From Marinihelvus fidelis (GTDB lineage: Bacteria; Pseudomonadota; Gammaproteobacteria; Xanthomonadales; SZUA-36), in assembly GCF_008725655.1 (NCBI RefSeq), contig NZ_VYXP01000001.1, forward strand, positions 124,001 through 188,000: a DNA stretch of 64,000 bases, written 5' to 3'. Positions 17,102-25,371 of this stretch are shown piece after piece. Position numbers and translations under genes: made by a program. The stretch's first letter is position 1. The number at the start of each line of letters is the position of its first letter. Below the pieces are notes generated by a model. That model was not told the origin of the DNA, searched no databases, and saw only the letters and a list, made by a program, of their open reading frames with translations.

Positions 17102-18556
17102 ATGCTGTTCAACTCGGTTCAGTTCCTGGTCTTCTTCACGGTCGTTGCGGGCGTCTATTTCTTCCTGCCCAGGCGCGGCAAGCTGGTCTTCCTGTTGCTG
17201 GCCAGCTACTGGTTCTACATGAGTTGGAAGGTCGAGTACGCGTTGCTGATCGTGATCTCAACGCTGGTCGACTACTGGGTCGCGCTGGGGTTGTTCAGGG
17301 CGGACAGCCGGGCGAAAAAGCGCTGGTTGCTGGTGCTCAGCCTGTTCACGAACCTGGGCATCCTGTTCACGTTCAAGTATTTCAACTTCATCAGCGCCTC
17401 GTTCCAGGACCTGGTAAACCTGTTCGACGCCAGTTACCAGTCGCCGGTGCTGAAGGTGCTGCTGCCGGTGGGCATCTCGTTCTACACCTTCCAGACGCTG
17501 AGCTACACGATTGATGTTTACAGGGGTGACCGCGAGCCGGAGCGCAACCTGCTGGTGTTCGCGCTCTACGTTTCGTTCTTTCCGCAGCTGGTAGCCGGGC
17601 CCATCGAGCGCTCCACCCACCTGCTGCCGCAGTTTCATACGGACAAGCGCTTTGAATGGAGCCGGCTGACGAGCGGGTTCGCGCTGGTGCTGTGGGGGTA
17701 TTTTCTGAAGCTGGTGATCGCCGACCAGCTGGGGCCCTATGTCGACGAGGTGTTCGGGTCGCCGCGTGGCTACAGTGGCGGGCACTTCCTGTTGGCGAGC
17801 TACTTCTTCGCGTTCCAGATTTTCGGGGACTTTGCCGGTTACTCGTGTATCGCGATTGGTGTCGCCCGCATGCTGGGCTATGACCTGATGGAGAACTTCC
17901 GCCGGCCGTATTTCAGCCGCAGCGTGCGCGAGTTCTGGACGCGTTGGCATATCTCGCTGTCCAGCTGGTTTCGCGACTACCTGTATATCCCGCTGGGCGG
18001 TAATCGTCGACGGCAGGCGCGGAACCTGCTGAACGTGATGCTGGTCTTCGTGATCAGCGGGCTTTGGCATGGCGCCAACTGGACCTTCGTGGCCTGGGGC
18101 GCGCTGCACGGCGCGTACCTGGTGGCCGGCCGCTGGCTCACCCCGCCTGGCGCCCGGGATGGCAAGCGATCGGGCCTGATGAACCTGGTCAACGTGTTCA
18201 TCACTTTCAACCTGGTGGTGTTCGCGTGGATATTCTTCCGTGCAGAGAGCCTGTCCGATGCCTGGTACATCGTCACCCACCTGGCTGACTTCCCCGCCAT
18301 CAACGCGGGTTATCTCGCCAATGTCGTGCTGCCGTTCACCAACGATTACTCGTCCATCTCGATGTTCGCCAGTTGCCTGTTCTTCATCGGCGTGATGGAG
18401 GCCGTGCACGGGCTGCAGGAGCATGGCAATAACTCGCTCACCCGGTTGTGGGCCCGGTCCGGGCTGTTTCGTGCGGCTTGCCTGGTGGTGTTACTGAACG
18501 TCATTCTCTTGTTCGGCAACTTTGACTCCAACAGCTTTATCTATTTCCAGTTCTGA
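17102..18556 (+). CDS. MBOAT-family O-acyltransferase (AlgI/DltB-like)
   Basis: 484 residues, about 11-12 membrane helices. The family signature is clear: PVGISFYTFQTLSYTIDVY, FFPQLVAGPIERSTHLLPQF, RRPYFSRSVREFWTRWHISL and GLWHGANWTFVAWGALHG, which contains the conserved catalytic His. Such proteins pass acyl groups across the inner membrane to a periplasmic O-acetyltransferase partner for exopolysaccharide or cell-wall modification. The next gene begins after one base and encodes an SGNH-like protein, the expected partner type. Confidence 0.94.
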   Translation: MLFNSVQFLVFFTVVAGVYFFLPRRGKLVFLLLASYWFYMSWKVEYALLIVISTLVDYWVALGLFRADSRAKKRWLLVLSLFTNLGILFTFKYFNFISASFQDLVNLFDASYQSPVLKVLLPVGISFYTFQTLSYTIDVYRGDREPERNLLVFALYVSFFPQLVAGPIERSTHLLPQFHTDKRFEWSRLTSGFALVLWGYFLKLVIADQLGPYVDEVFGSPRGYSGGHFLLASYFFAFQIFGDFAGYSCIAIGVARMLGYDLMENFRRPYFSRSVREFWTRWHISLSSWFRDYLYIPLGGNRRRQARNLLNVMLVFVISGLWHGANWTFVAWGALHGAYLVAGRWLTPPGARDGKRSGLMNLVNVFITFNLVVFAWIFFRAESLSDAWYIVTHLADFPAINAGYLANVVLPFTNDYSSISMFASCLFFIGVMEAVHGLQEHGNNSLTRLWARSGLFRAACLVVLLNVILLFGNFDSNSFIYFQF

Positions 18557-18557
18557 G

Positions 18558-19520
18558 ATGCGAAAACTGGCCTACACACTGGTGTTTTTCGTCGCAGCGG
18601 CGGCACTGTTTGGCCTGTTGATGTGGGCAAAGTTCATGTTCTCCCACCAGGCGGCCCCTAGTTCAGTCGGGTTCGAAATTCCACTCAACCAGCCGCCTGA
18701 CGTGCTGTTTATAGGTTCGTCGCACACGCGCGATGGGTACGACATCCGGGCCTTTGAGCAGGCCACCGGCCGGGATGCATTCATGCTGGCCTATAACGGC
18801 CTGAGTTACTGGTTGATGCTGCCAGTGATTGAGCACTTGCTGGAGCAGCCGAACAAGCCAGGCCTGCTGGTGATTGAGAACTTCCTGGACAGCGCGCACG
18901 GTGAACCCCGGCTGTTCGACAAACGGCTTTATGCCCAGGCGCCACCGGCCGTTAAACGTGCATTGCTGCAGCAGTTGCGTGCCGAAGGAATGAGTTTCGA
19001 GCAGGGGTACGACCTGGCCGTTTCCGGCAAGAACCAGGACATCGTTGCCAGCCCGTTGGTGAACCCGGTGTTGGATCGGTCCTTCTACCGCGGTGGCCAC
19101 GTGCTTTCGACCCGGCGCCAGATGAACGCGGCCCGGTTTCGCCGGATCAAGGTAAGAGAGCCGTATGGGCGTGTGAACCCCCAACACCTGGCGGCGCTCG
19201 AGGCCATCCTGGGCCTGCTCGAGCACCACGGGGTCAGCACCGTGTTTATCGAAACGCCCATGGCTGGCCCCATCGAGCGTGATAAGGCGTTTATTCGGGC
19301 CAAGCGACAACTGGTCGATGTGATTGAAGATGCGGGATTCTGTTACATCGATGGCGCTGCCGGGTTCGATGTCGATGCGCCATCCAACTTCCGGGATGCG
19401 GGCCACCTGTCCGGTAAGGGGCGCGCGCTGTTCACGGCGCAGGTCGCCGAGATGTTGTTCCCGGGCCAGGTTACTCGATGCCCTCGCCCACCCGGCCCCA
19501 GTCGGCGCAACCCTGGTTGA
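18558..19520 (+). CDS. SGNH/AlgX-DltD-like protein, probable partner of the MBOAT acyltransferase
   Basis: 320 residues from ATG 18558, which follows the MBOAT stop with a one-base gap. It has an N-terminal membrane anchor (LAYTLVFFVAAAALFGLLMW). The SGNH motifs are VLFIGSSHTRDGYD (Ser nucleophile block) and the C-terminal RDAGHLSGKGRALF (Asp-His block). This architecture matches periplasmic O-acetyl transferases or esterases that work with MBOAT proteins. The last 50 bases overlap the convergent lepB gene, and the final dozen residues (RCPRPPGPSRRNPG) look like readthrough of a recently lost stop. Confidence 0.8.
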   Translation: MRKLAYTLVFFVAAAALFGLLMWAKFMFSHQAAPSSVGFEIPLNQPPDVLFIGSSHTRDGYDIRAFEQATGRDAFMLAYNGLSYWLMLPVIEHLLEQPNKPGLLVIENFLDSAHGEPRLFDKRLYAQAPPAVKRALLQQLRAEGMSFEQGYDLAVSGKNQDIVASPLVNPVLDRSFYRGGHVLSTRRQMNAARFRRIKVREPYGRVNPQHLAALEAILGLLEHHGVSTVFIETPMAGPIERDKAFIRAKRQLVDVIEDAGFCYIDGAAGFDVDAPSNFRDAGHLSGKGRALFTAQVAEMLFPGQVTRCPRPPGPSRRNPG

Positions 19521-20271
19521 AGTCGAAGTTCAGCCACGTGGCTACCGCGCGGCCCATGATGTTCTCCTCGGGCGCGAAACCCCAACTGCGGCTGTCAACA
19601 CTCTGGTCGCGGTTGTCGCCCATCATGAAGTAGTGGCCTTCCGGCACCACCCATTCGCCTTCGGGGCCGCGCATGCCGGTGTGAAGCAGGATGTCGTGGC
19701 GCTTGCCACCCAGGTCTTCTCGGTATCGAACGGCGTCCCGGCGCGGCGTTGAGCACTTGAGGTCGCCGCTGGCCAGCGGCGCGCCGCCCTGGATGGTCAT
19801 GACCTCGCCGTTGATGGTCAGCTGCTTGTTGCGATAGACCACGCGGTCACCGGGCAGGCCAACCAGGCGTTTGACCAGCGTGACGCCGGGCTCGGCCGGA
19901 TGGCGGAAGACAATGACGTCACCGCGCTCCGGGTCGCCAATCGGCACGAACTTGTTGTTCAACACCGGCAGGCGCAGGCCATAGTTGAACTTGTTAACCA
20001 CGATAAAGTCGCCCACCAGCAGGGTGGGAATCATCGAGCCAGACGGGATCTTGAACGGTTCGAACAGGAATGACCGGAAGATCAGCACGGCGAAGAGCAC
20101 GGGAAACAGCGAGCGGGAGTACTCGACTGCCGCCGGCTCATTGACCTCGATTTTGCCGGCGCGCTCCGCGCGCTGGATGCGCCGGGCGCGGAAAAACAGG
20201 TGATCGGCCAGCCAGATCAGTCCGGTCAGCAGCGTCAGTACGACCAGCACCAGGGCGAAATCCAGGTTCAT
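19471..20271 (-). CDS. lepB: Signal peptidase I
   Basis: 266 residues. It removes Sec and Tat signal peptides at the periplasmic face. Two N-terminal membrane segments (LVLVVLTLLTGLIWLADHLFF and SLFPVLFAVLIFRSFLF) precede box B with catalytic Ser79 in IPSGSMIPTL, general-base Lys134 in TLVKRLVGLPGD, and the MMGDNRDQSVDSR motif. Length and motif order match E. coli-type LepB, though the usual lepA/rnc/era neighbours are absent. The 3' end overlaps the SGNH gene by 50 bases. Confidence 0.96.
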   Translation of the reverse strand: MNLDFALVLVVLTLLTGLIWLADHLFFRARRIQRAERAGKIEVNEPAAVEYSRSLFPVLFAVLIFRSFLFEPFKIPSGSMIPTLLVGDFIVVNKFNYGLRLPVLNNKFVPIGDPERGDVIVFRHPAEPGVTLVKRLVGLPGDRVVYRNKQLTINGEVMTIQGGAPLASGDLKCSTPRRDAVRYREDLGGKRHDILLHTGMRGPEGEWVVPEGHYFMMGDNRDQSVDSRSWGFAPEENIMGRAVATWLNFDFNQGCADWGRVGEGIE

Positions 20272-20290
20272 GGTTGTTTTCCTCGAACAG

Positions 20291-21730
20291 TCATTCCATG
20301 CCCGGCCGGAATGTCATGTCGGTATCCGCCACCAGCCAGGTGAACATAACCCACGCGGCCACGTTCTGCGCCATTTCGGCAGGCACGATCTTGTCGAAGG
20401 TGTCGTTGGGCGTGTGGTGAAACTCGAAGTAGTCTTCGCCGTTCTGGTCCAGGCCCGCCACCGGCATGCCCATGTACTGCAGCGGGTACATGTCGGGGCC
20501 GCCGTTGCCCTCGTTGTTACCGCGCGTGATACCCAGGTGCTGCATCTGCACGTGCATGGCGTCGAAAAACGGCAGCGCGTGCTCACCGACGTTTGAGTTC
20601 AGGCGCCAGATCTCGCGGGCGCCGAAGTCGCTTTCCGAACCGATGACGTGGTTGGCCAGGGTGCCGTCGTCCTTGCGGGCCTGTGCGTAGGCGCGCGCGC
20701 CGATCAGGCCGACTTCCTCGGCGCCGAACAGCACGACGCGGATAGTCCGGCGCGGGCGCTGGCCAGCGTCCATGATCAGTTTCGCGGCCGCAGTGACGAT
20801 GCCCACGCCGGCGCCGTCGTCCAGCGCGCCGGTGCCGTTGTCCCAGCTGTCCAGGTGCGCGCCGATGATGACGATCTCTTCCGGTGCCTCGGCGCCGGTA
20901 ATTTCAGCAATGACGTTTCCGCTGGTGGCCTCCCCGCGCCAGCCGGCGGAGGTCTTCAGGCGCACGCGAAGGGTCTCACCGGACTCGTGAATCCGCTCGA
21001 TCTGGTCGGCGTCCGGGGCCGAAACGGCCAGTGCCGGGATCTTCGCCTTGCGGCCTTCGGGGCGGCTCATCATGCCGGTGTGCGCGAAGCGGTTCGAGCT
21101 GGTGCCCACCGAGCGGATCAGCACGCCGGCGGCGCCGCGATCCTCGGCGTGGAACCAGGCTTTCTGGCGTTTGCGGTTGGCCCAGCCGTAGCCTTCACCG
21201 GTCCGCGTGGCCACCATCCGGTCATTGATGAAGACCAGCTTGCCGGCCAGCGCGTCGTCGCTGTCATCGAACGCCAGCAGGTCGTCGAAGCTGCTGAAAA
21301 ACACCACCTCGGCCTCGAGCCCCTCGTCCGGCGTGGCCGCGGCGCCGCCCAGCGAAATCGCGTGCAGGTGCTGCGGGTAGGGTGCGGTAATGGCCGCCTC
21401 TTCAATGACCGAAGTGCCGCGGGTCCACAGATCGAGATCGAAAGGCTCGACACGGACGTTCTCAAAGCCAAGCCCGGTCAGTTTTGCGACCGCCCATTCG
21501 CGGGCGCGGGCTTCCTGCGCGGTGCCGGCCAGGCGCGGGCCGATCTCGGTGGTCAGGCTGCGCGTGATCTCGTAGGCCAGGTCGCTCTCCAGTGCCGTGT
21601 CGGACAGGTCATGAATGGCCTGCAGCGTCTGCTCGTCGAACCGGTAAGTGTCATCGGCAAGCGTTAGGCCGGGAATCAGGGCGGTGACGGTGGTCAGCAG
21701 GAACACGGGGAGGGCGGTCAGGACGCGCAT
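20291..21730 (-). CDS. Secreted M28-family zinc aminopeptidase with PA domain
   Basis: 479 residues from ATG 21730, chosen because a signal peptide begins there (MRVLTALPVFLLTTVTALIP); an upstream TTG would add 8 residues. A protease-associated domain (GKLVFINDRMVATRTGEGYG region) precedes the M28 catalytic core: GAHLDSWDNGTGALDDGAG with zinc His and Asp ligands, FGAEEVGLIGARAY with catalytic Glu, GSESDFGA and FEFHHTPNDTFDKI. It probably liberates amino acids from periplasmic or extracellular peptides. It follows lepB in the same direction with about 20 bases between them. Confidence 0.92.
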   Translation of the reverse strand: MRVLTALPVFLLTTVTALIPGLTLADDTYRFDEQTLQAIHDLSDTALESDLAYEITRSLTTEIGPRLAGTAQEARAREWAVAKLTGLGFENVRVEPFDLDLWTRGTSVIEEAAITAPYPQHLHAISLGGAAATPDEGLEAEVVFFSSFDDLLAFDDSDDALAGKLVFINDRMVATRTGEGYGWANRKRQKAWFHAEDRGAAGVLIRSVGTSSNRFAHTGMMSRPEGRKAKIPALAVSAPDADQIERIHESGETLRVRLKTSAGWRGEATSGNVIAEITGAEAPEEIVIIGAHLDSWDNGTGALDDGAGVGIVTAAAKLIMDAGQRPRRTIRVVLFGAEEVGLIGARAYAQARKDDGTLANHVIGSESDFGAREIWRLNSNVGEHALPFFDAMHVQMQHLGITRGNNEGNGGPDMYPLQYMGMPVAGLDQNGEDYFEFHHTPNDTFDKIVPAEMAQNVAAWVMFTWLVADTDMTFRPGME

Positions 21731-21898
21731 GGGCAATGTATCCGGGGTTGGCAAGCGCAGCAGTTTAGCGCTTCACGGTGCGTAATGGGCCGCGCGTGAA
21801 CCTCCAGGGGCGTAATTCCTGCATTAAGGGCCTGAAGGGTTCCGTTCTGACGGAGGCCGAACGCTATTCAATGTTTTACCACTGCAGGGAGAAATGAC

Positions 21899-22753
21899 AT
21901 GACAACAAGAATCCTGGTTGCGCTGCTGGCGCTGGCCGGTGCGAATGCGGCGATGGCGCAGGTGGAGCTGACGTGCTCGAACCCGACGCAGTCGCCGGAC
22001 TCCACGGTGTCGGCCGTAGATATTGGCACCGTGATCACGCTGTCGATCGACACCACGGGCGCTGCTGATGCGCGGATTGATGGTGTCTCGCTCACGCCCG
22101 ATGTTGACCCCGATGCCAACGACAACGTCACCTGGACGGCCACCCACACGGCGATACAGGATCGAACGATCGATGTCGTCGCCTGGTCGGCCGGCGATGC
22201 GGCGTCCGTGACCTGCAGCTGGACCATCGAGGTGGAAGAAACGCCCCCCGGATTCAGCAAGGCATTTTCACCGGCGGTCATCGACGCCGGTGATGTCAGC
22301 ACGCTGACGTTCACCATCGACAACTCGGCAGGTTTCCTGGCGTCTGACCTGGACTTCATGGACACTTTCCCGGCTGGCCTGGTGGTCGCGGGCCCCGCCA
22401 ATGCGTCGACAACCTGCACGGGTGGCACCCCGTCCGCGGTGGCGGGTAACGGCTCGGTGGGTTACACGGGCGGTTCGGTGGGTGACTTTGCCGTATGCAC
22501 TGTCGCCGTGGATGTCACTTCGGCATCTGCCGGCAGTTACGTCAATACGTCCGGCGACCTGACCTCCAGCGCTGGCAACAGCGGCCCCGCAACGGCGACG
22601 CTGAATGTCAACGCGGCGCCGCCGCCCCCACCGCCGCCCCCGCCGCCGGCCGCGCCGGCTATACCCATTCCGTCGCTGGACCGCATTGGCCTGGGCGTGA
22701 TGGTCCTTATGCTGATGGCGTTCGGGCTGCGGTACTGGCGCAACATGGGGTAG
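21899..22753 (+). CDS. Secreted DUF11-like protein with IPTL-type C-terminal sorting tail
   Basis: 284 residues: signal peptide MTTRILVALLALAGANAAMAQ, an Ig-like beta-sandwich region, a conserved repeat-from-DUF11-like part (GFSKAFSPAVIDAGDVSTLTF and SAGSYVNTSGDLTSSAGNSG), a poly-proline linker and a C-terminal IPIPSLDRIGLGVMVLMLM-plus-basic tail (RYWRNMG). That tail is the layout of IPTL-CTERM sorting signals, processed by an archaeosortase/exosortase-type system in some gammaproteobacteria. A GGAGA Shine-Dalgarno precedes the ATG. It probably ends up on the cell surface. No exosortase is seen in this window. Confidence 0.75.
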   Translation: MTTRILVALLALAGANAAMAQVELTCSNPTQSPDSTVSAVDIGTVITLSIDTTGAADARIDGVSLTPDVDPDANDNVTWTATHTAIQDRTIDVVAWSAGDAASVTCSWTIEVEETPPGFSKAFSPAVIDAGDVSTLTFTIDNSAGFLASDLDFMDTFPAGLVVAGPANASTTCTGGTPSAVAGNGSVGYTGGSVGDFAVCTVAVDVTSASAGSYVNTSGDLTSSAGNSGPATATLNVNAAPPPPPPPPPPAAPAIPIPSLDRIGLGVMVLMLMAFGLRYWRNMG

Positions 22754-22821
22754 GCCGCTGGCGGATTTCGGAGGGCCTATAATGACCGGCGTTTTCCAGG
22801 TTATTTTCAGGCCCTGCTTTC

Positions 22822-23097
22822 ATGAAATCCGACCCCGACAAGCTGCTGAAAAGGCACCGCGAGCTGACGCATTCCGAATCGCTGAAGGTGGTGTCCCATG
22901 TCCAGCGCCAGTCGGGTGACTGGTACCTGAACACCCTGATGCTGGAAGGGTACGACGTGCCCTTCCAGTACAAGCGCCAGGTGAAATACAAGAACCTGCA
23001 GGGTGGGCGGGTGAACCTCACCTACTACCCGACCACGAAAAACGTGGCCGGCATGGCAGTCGAAGTGATGAACGTGGTGCGGGTCAGGCGGGCGTGA
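22822..23097 (+). CDS. Small conserved protein of unknown function
   Basis: 91 residues, beginning MKSDPDKLLKRHRELTHSES, with GDWYLNTLMLEGYDVPFQYK and YPTTKNVAGMAVEVMNVVRV. It is basic, soluble and without a signal peptide; the pattern suggests a compact alpha/beta fold. I recognise it only as a small conserved proteobacterial hypothetical. Its stop overlaps the GTG start of the next gene (GTGA), so the two are translationally coupled. Confidence 0.7.
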   Translation: MKSDPDKLLKRHRELTHSESLKVVSHVQRQSGDWYLNTLMLEGYDVPFQYKRQVKYKNLQGGRVNLTYYPTTKNVAGMAVEVMNVVRVRRA

Positions 23098-23882
23098 GCG
23101 GCTCACGGGTTTACCAGGCGGCGACCTGGTCATTGGGGGCGACGGTGTGGAGCAGCGCCTTGCTGTTCGGCATCTATATCCTGGTGTTTTTCTTCGTTGC
23201 CCTGCTGCAGGGTAACGGGGGGCAGTGGAATGAAAGCCTGCCCAATCTATACGACCCGGCGACGCCGCGGTCGACGGCGGGGATCGGCCTGCATTTCGCC
23301 GGGGGTGGAATCATCCTGGTTCTGGGCTGTATCCAGCTGTTGCCGTCGATTCGCCGCCGCTGGCCCGCCGTGCATCGTTGGCTGGGCAGGGTGTACGTCA
23401 CCGCCGCGGCGCTGACCGCTGTTGGTGGGCTGGTGTTCATTGCCGGCAAGGGCACCATTGGCGGCGTGGTCATGGATATTGCGTTTGCCGGCTACGGCGT
23501 GCTGATGGGGCTGGCGGCCGTGGAGGCGTTCCGCCACGCACGGGCGCGCCGGTTCGACCAACACCGCGCCTGGGCCATTCGCCTGTTCGCGCTGGCCATC
23601 GGCTCGTGGTTGTACCGCATGGAGTACGGCTTCTGGTTCCTGCTAACCGATGGTATCGGTCACACCAAGGACTTCCAGGGTTGGTTCGACTATTTCATGG
23701 ACTTCTTTTTCTACGTGCCCAATTTGCTGGTGGCCGAACTGGTCATTCGCCGCAAACGACTGGCCCGTGCCGGTGTATGGCAATGGGCCGGTGCAGCCGC
23801 GCTGTTCGCGGCCACGGGATTCCTGTTGCTCGCGACCTACTATTTCACCCGTTACCAGTGGTGGCCGGCGATTGCGGGTTGA
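23094..23882 (+). CDS. DUF2306-family membrane protein
   Basis: 262 residues, starting at a GTG that overlaps the preceding stop. About seven membrane helices are visible, with histidines in the characteristic DUF2306 places: IGLHFAGGGIILVLGCIQL, HRWLGRVYVTAAAL, FDQHRAWAIRLFALAIGS and FDYFMDFFFYVPNLLVAE. Related proteins resemble cytochrome b561-like membrane folds, so haem binding is possible, but this is inference. The function of the family is not established. Confidence 0.82.
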   Translation: MSGSRVYQAATWSLGATVWSSALLFGIYILVFFFVALLQGNGGQWNESLPNLYDPATPRSTAGIGLHFAGGGIILVLGCIQLLPSIRRRWPAVHRWLGRVYVTAAALTAVGGLVFIAGKGTIGGVVMDIAFAGYGVLMGLAAVEAFRHARARRFDQHRAWAIRLFALAIGSWLYRMEYGFWFLLTDGIGHTKDFQGWFDYFMDFFFYVPNLLVAELVIRRKRLARAGVWQWAGAAALFAATGFLLLATYYFTRYQWWPAIAG

Positions 23883-23922
23883 CAGAAAATGGCGTTCGGG
23901 AATGTTGCTTAGGGGAAGCTGG

Positions 23923-25371
23923 ATGTACAGAAAAAGTCTCGCCAGGTGGCTGGCCGGAACACTGCTATTCAATTGTGCCGCCGTATCGGCCCAGACCATC
24001 GACTTCTCCGCCGGCCACTGGGTCGACCTGACCCACGCCTACTCCGAGGACACGTTGTACTGGCCCACGGCCGACGGCTTCCACAAGGACACCGTCTACG
24101 AGGGCGAAACACCGGGTGGCTGGTATTACACCGCCTACAACATCGAAACCGCCGAGCATGGCGGCACCCACCTGGATGCGCCGATTCACTTCTACAAGGG
24201 CCGCGAAACCGCGGACCAGGTGCCGCTGGAGTCGCTGACCGGCCTGGCGCTGGTCGTGGATGTTTCCGCGCAGGCGGCGGCCGATGCCGACTACCTGCTG
24301 ACCGTTGGCGACCTGCAGGCCTGGGAGCAGGCACATGGCAGCATTGAGCCGGGTGCCATCGTGCTGGTGCGGACCGGCTGGGCCGAGCGCTGGCCCGATG
24401 CGAAAACGTATCTTGGTACTGACCAAAAAGGCGCGGATGCCGTGCCGTTGCTGCACTTTCCGGGTATCGGCGCCGAGGCAGCGCAGTGGCTGGCCGAGCG
24501 TGAAGTCGCCGCCGTGGGCATCGACACGGCCAGCGTCGATCGCGGCCAGTCCACGGATTTCATGGCCCACCGGGTGCTGTACGAGGCCAATATTCCCGGT
24601 TTCGAGAATGTCGCCGACCTGTCGGCGCTGCCGCCGCGGGGCGCCTGGCTGGCCGCGCTGCCGATGAAAATCGCCGGTGGCAGCGGTGCGCCGTTGCGGA
24701 TCGCGGCGTTTGTGCCGGGTAGCGCAGCAGGCAACTGGCAACCGCCCGCCGAGGTGCCGGCGGGCCTGCCACCCGCATTCACCTATGCCGACACCATCCC
24801 CGGCATCCGCGTCGACCTGCGTTACCTGGGTGAAGACAATTTCGTCGGCCAGCGCATTGACGGCTATGAAGCCGACCGCCTGGTCATGACCCGGGCCACG
24901 GCCACGGCGCTTGCCCACGTACAGGCCGAGCTGGCGCCGATGGGCCTGGGGCTGCTGGTCTACGATGCCTACCGCCCACAACCGGCCGTCGACCACTTCG
25001 TCCGCTGGGCGGAAGACGTGGATGACACGCGCATGAAGGCCGAATACTACCCGGACGTGCAGAAGGGCCAGCTGTTCGCGGAAGGCTACATCGCCGCCAA
25101 GTCAGGGCACAGTCGCGGTAGCACCGTCGACCTGACCCTGGTTGACCTGGCCAGCGGGGAGCCACTGGACATGGGCACAGCATGGGACTTTTTCGGCGCG
25201 GAATCCTGGGTAGCCTGGGACGGCGCTTCTGCGCAGCAGCGGAGCAACCGGATGCTGCTGCGAAGCGTCATGCTCGGGCAAGGGTTCACCCCGTACGAGA
25301 AGGAGTGGTGGCATTTCAGGTTCGCGGACGAGCCGTTTCCCGAGACCTACTTCGAAGCGCCGATCAGGTAA
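23923..25371 (+). CDS. Secreted fusion of cyclase/kynurenine-formamidase-like and VanX-type D-Ala-D-Ala dipeptidase domains
   Basis: 482 residues from ATG 23923, preceded by AGGGGAAG; the frame runs further upstream but without family character. A signal peptide (LARWLAGTLLFNCAAVSAQ) leads into a cyclase domain (about 25-255) with its metal motif AEHGGTHLDAPIHF (His79, His83, Asp85, His89). The C-terminal half is a M15D dipeptidase: VYDAYRPQPAVDHF (VanX Arg71 equivalent), SGHSRGSTVDL with zinc His396 and Asp403, and EWWHF with Glu461 and His464. Both sites look intact. The first domain class hydrolyses cyclic or formyl amides, the second D-Ala-D-Ala dipeptides from cell wall. I know of no standard protein with this pair. 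It overlaps the convergent hipA gene by 8 bases. Confidence 0.88.
   Translation: MYRKSLARWLAGTLLFNCAAVSAQTIDFSAGHWVDLTHAYSEDTLYWPTADGFHKDTVYEGETPGGWYYTAYNIETAEHGGTHLDAPIHFYKGRETADQVPLESLTGLALVVDVSAQAAADADYLLTVGDLQAWEQAHGSIEPGAIVLVRTGWAERWPDAKTYLGTDQKGADAVPLLHFPGIGAEAAQWLAEREVAAVGIDTASVDRGQSTDFMAHRVLYEANIPGFENVADLSALPPRGAWLAALPMKIAGGSGAPLRIAAFVPGSAAGNWQPPAEVPAGLPPAFTYADTIPGIRVDLRYLGEDNFVGQRIDGYEADRLVMTRATATALAHVQAELAPMGLGLLVYDAYRPQPAVDHFVRWAEDVDDTRMKAEYYPDVQKGQLFAEGYIAAKSGHSRGSTVDLTLVDLASGEPLDMGTAWDFFGAESWVAWDGASAQQRSNRMLLRSVMLGQGFTPYEKEWWHFRFADEPFPETYFEAPIR

Noticed and set aside
22619-22650. GC-rich proline run as a frameshift artefact
   Set aside because: The frame is continuous into a plausible sorting tail, so a poly-proline linker is the simpler reading.
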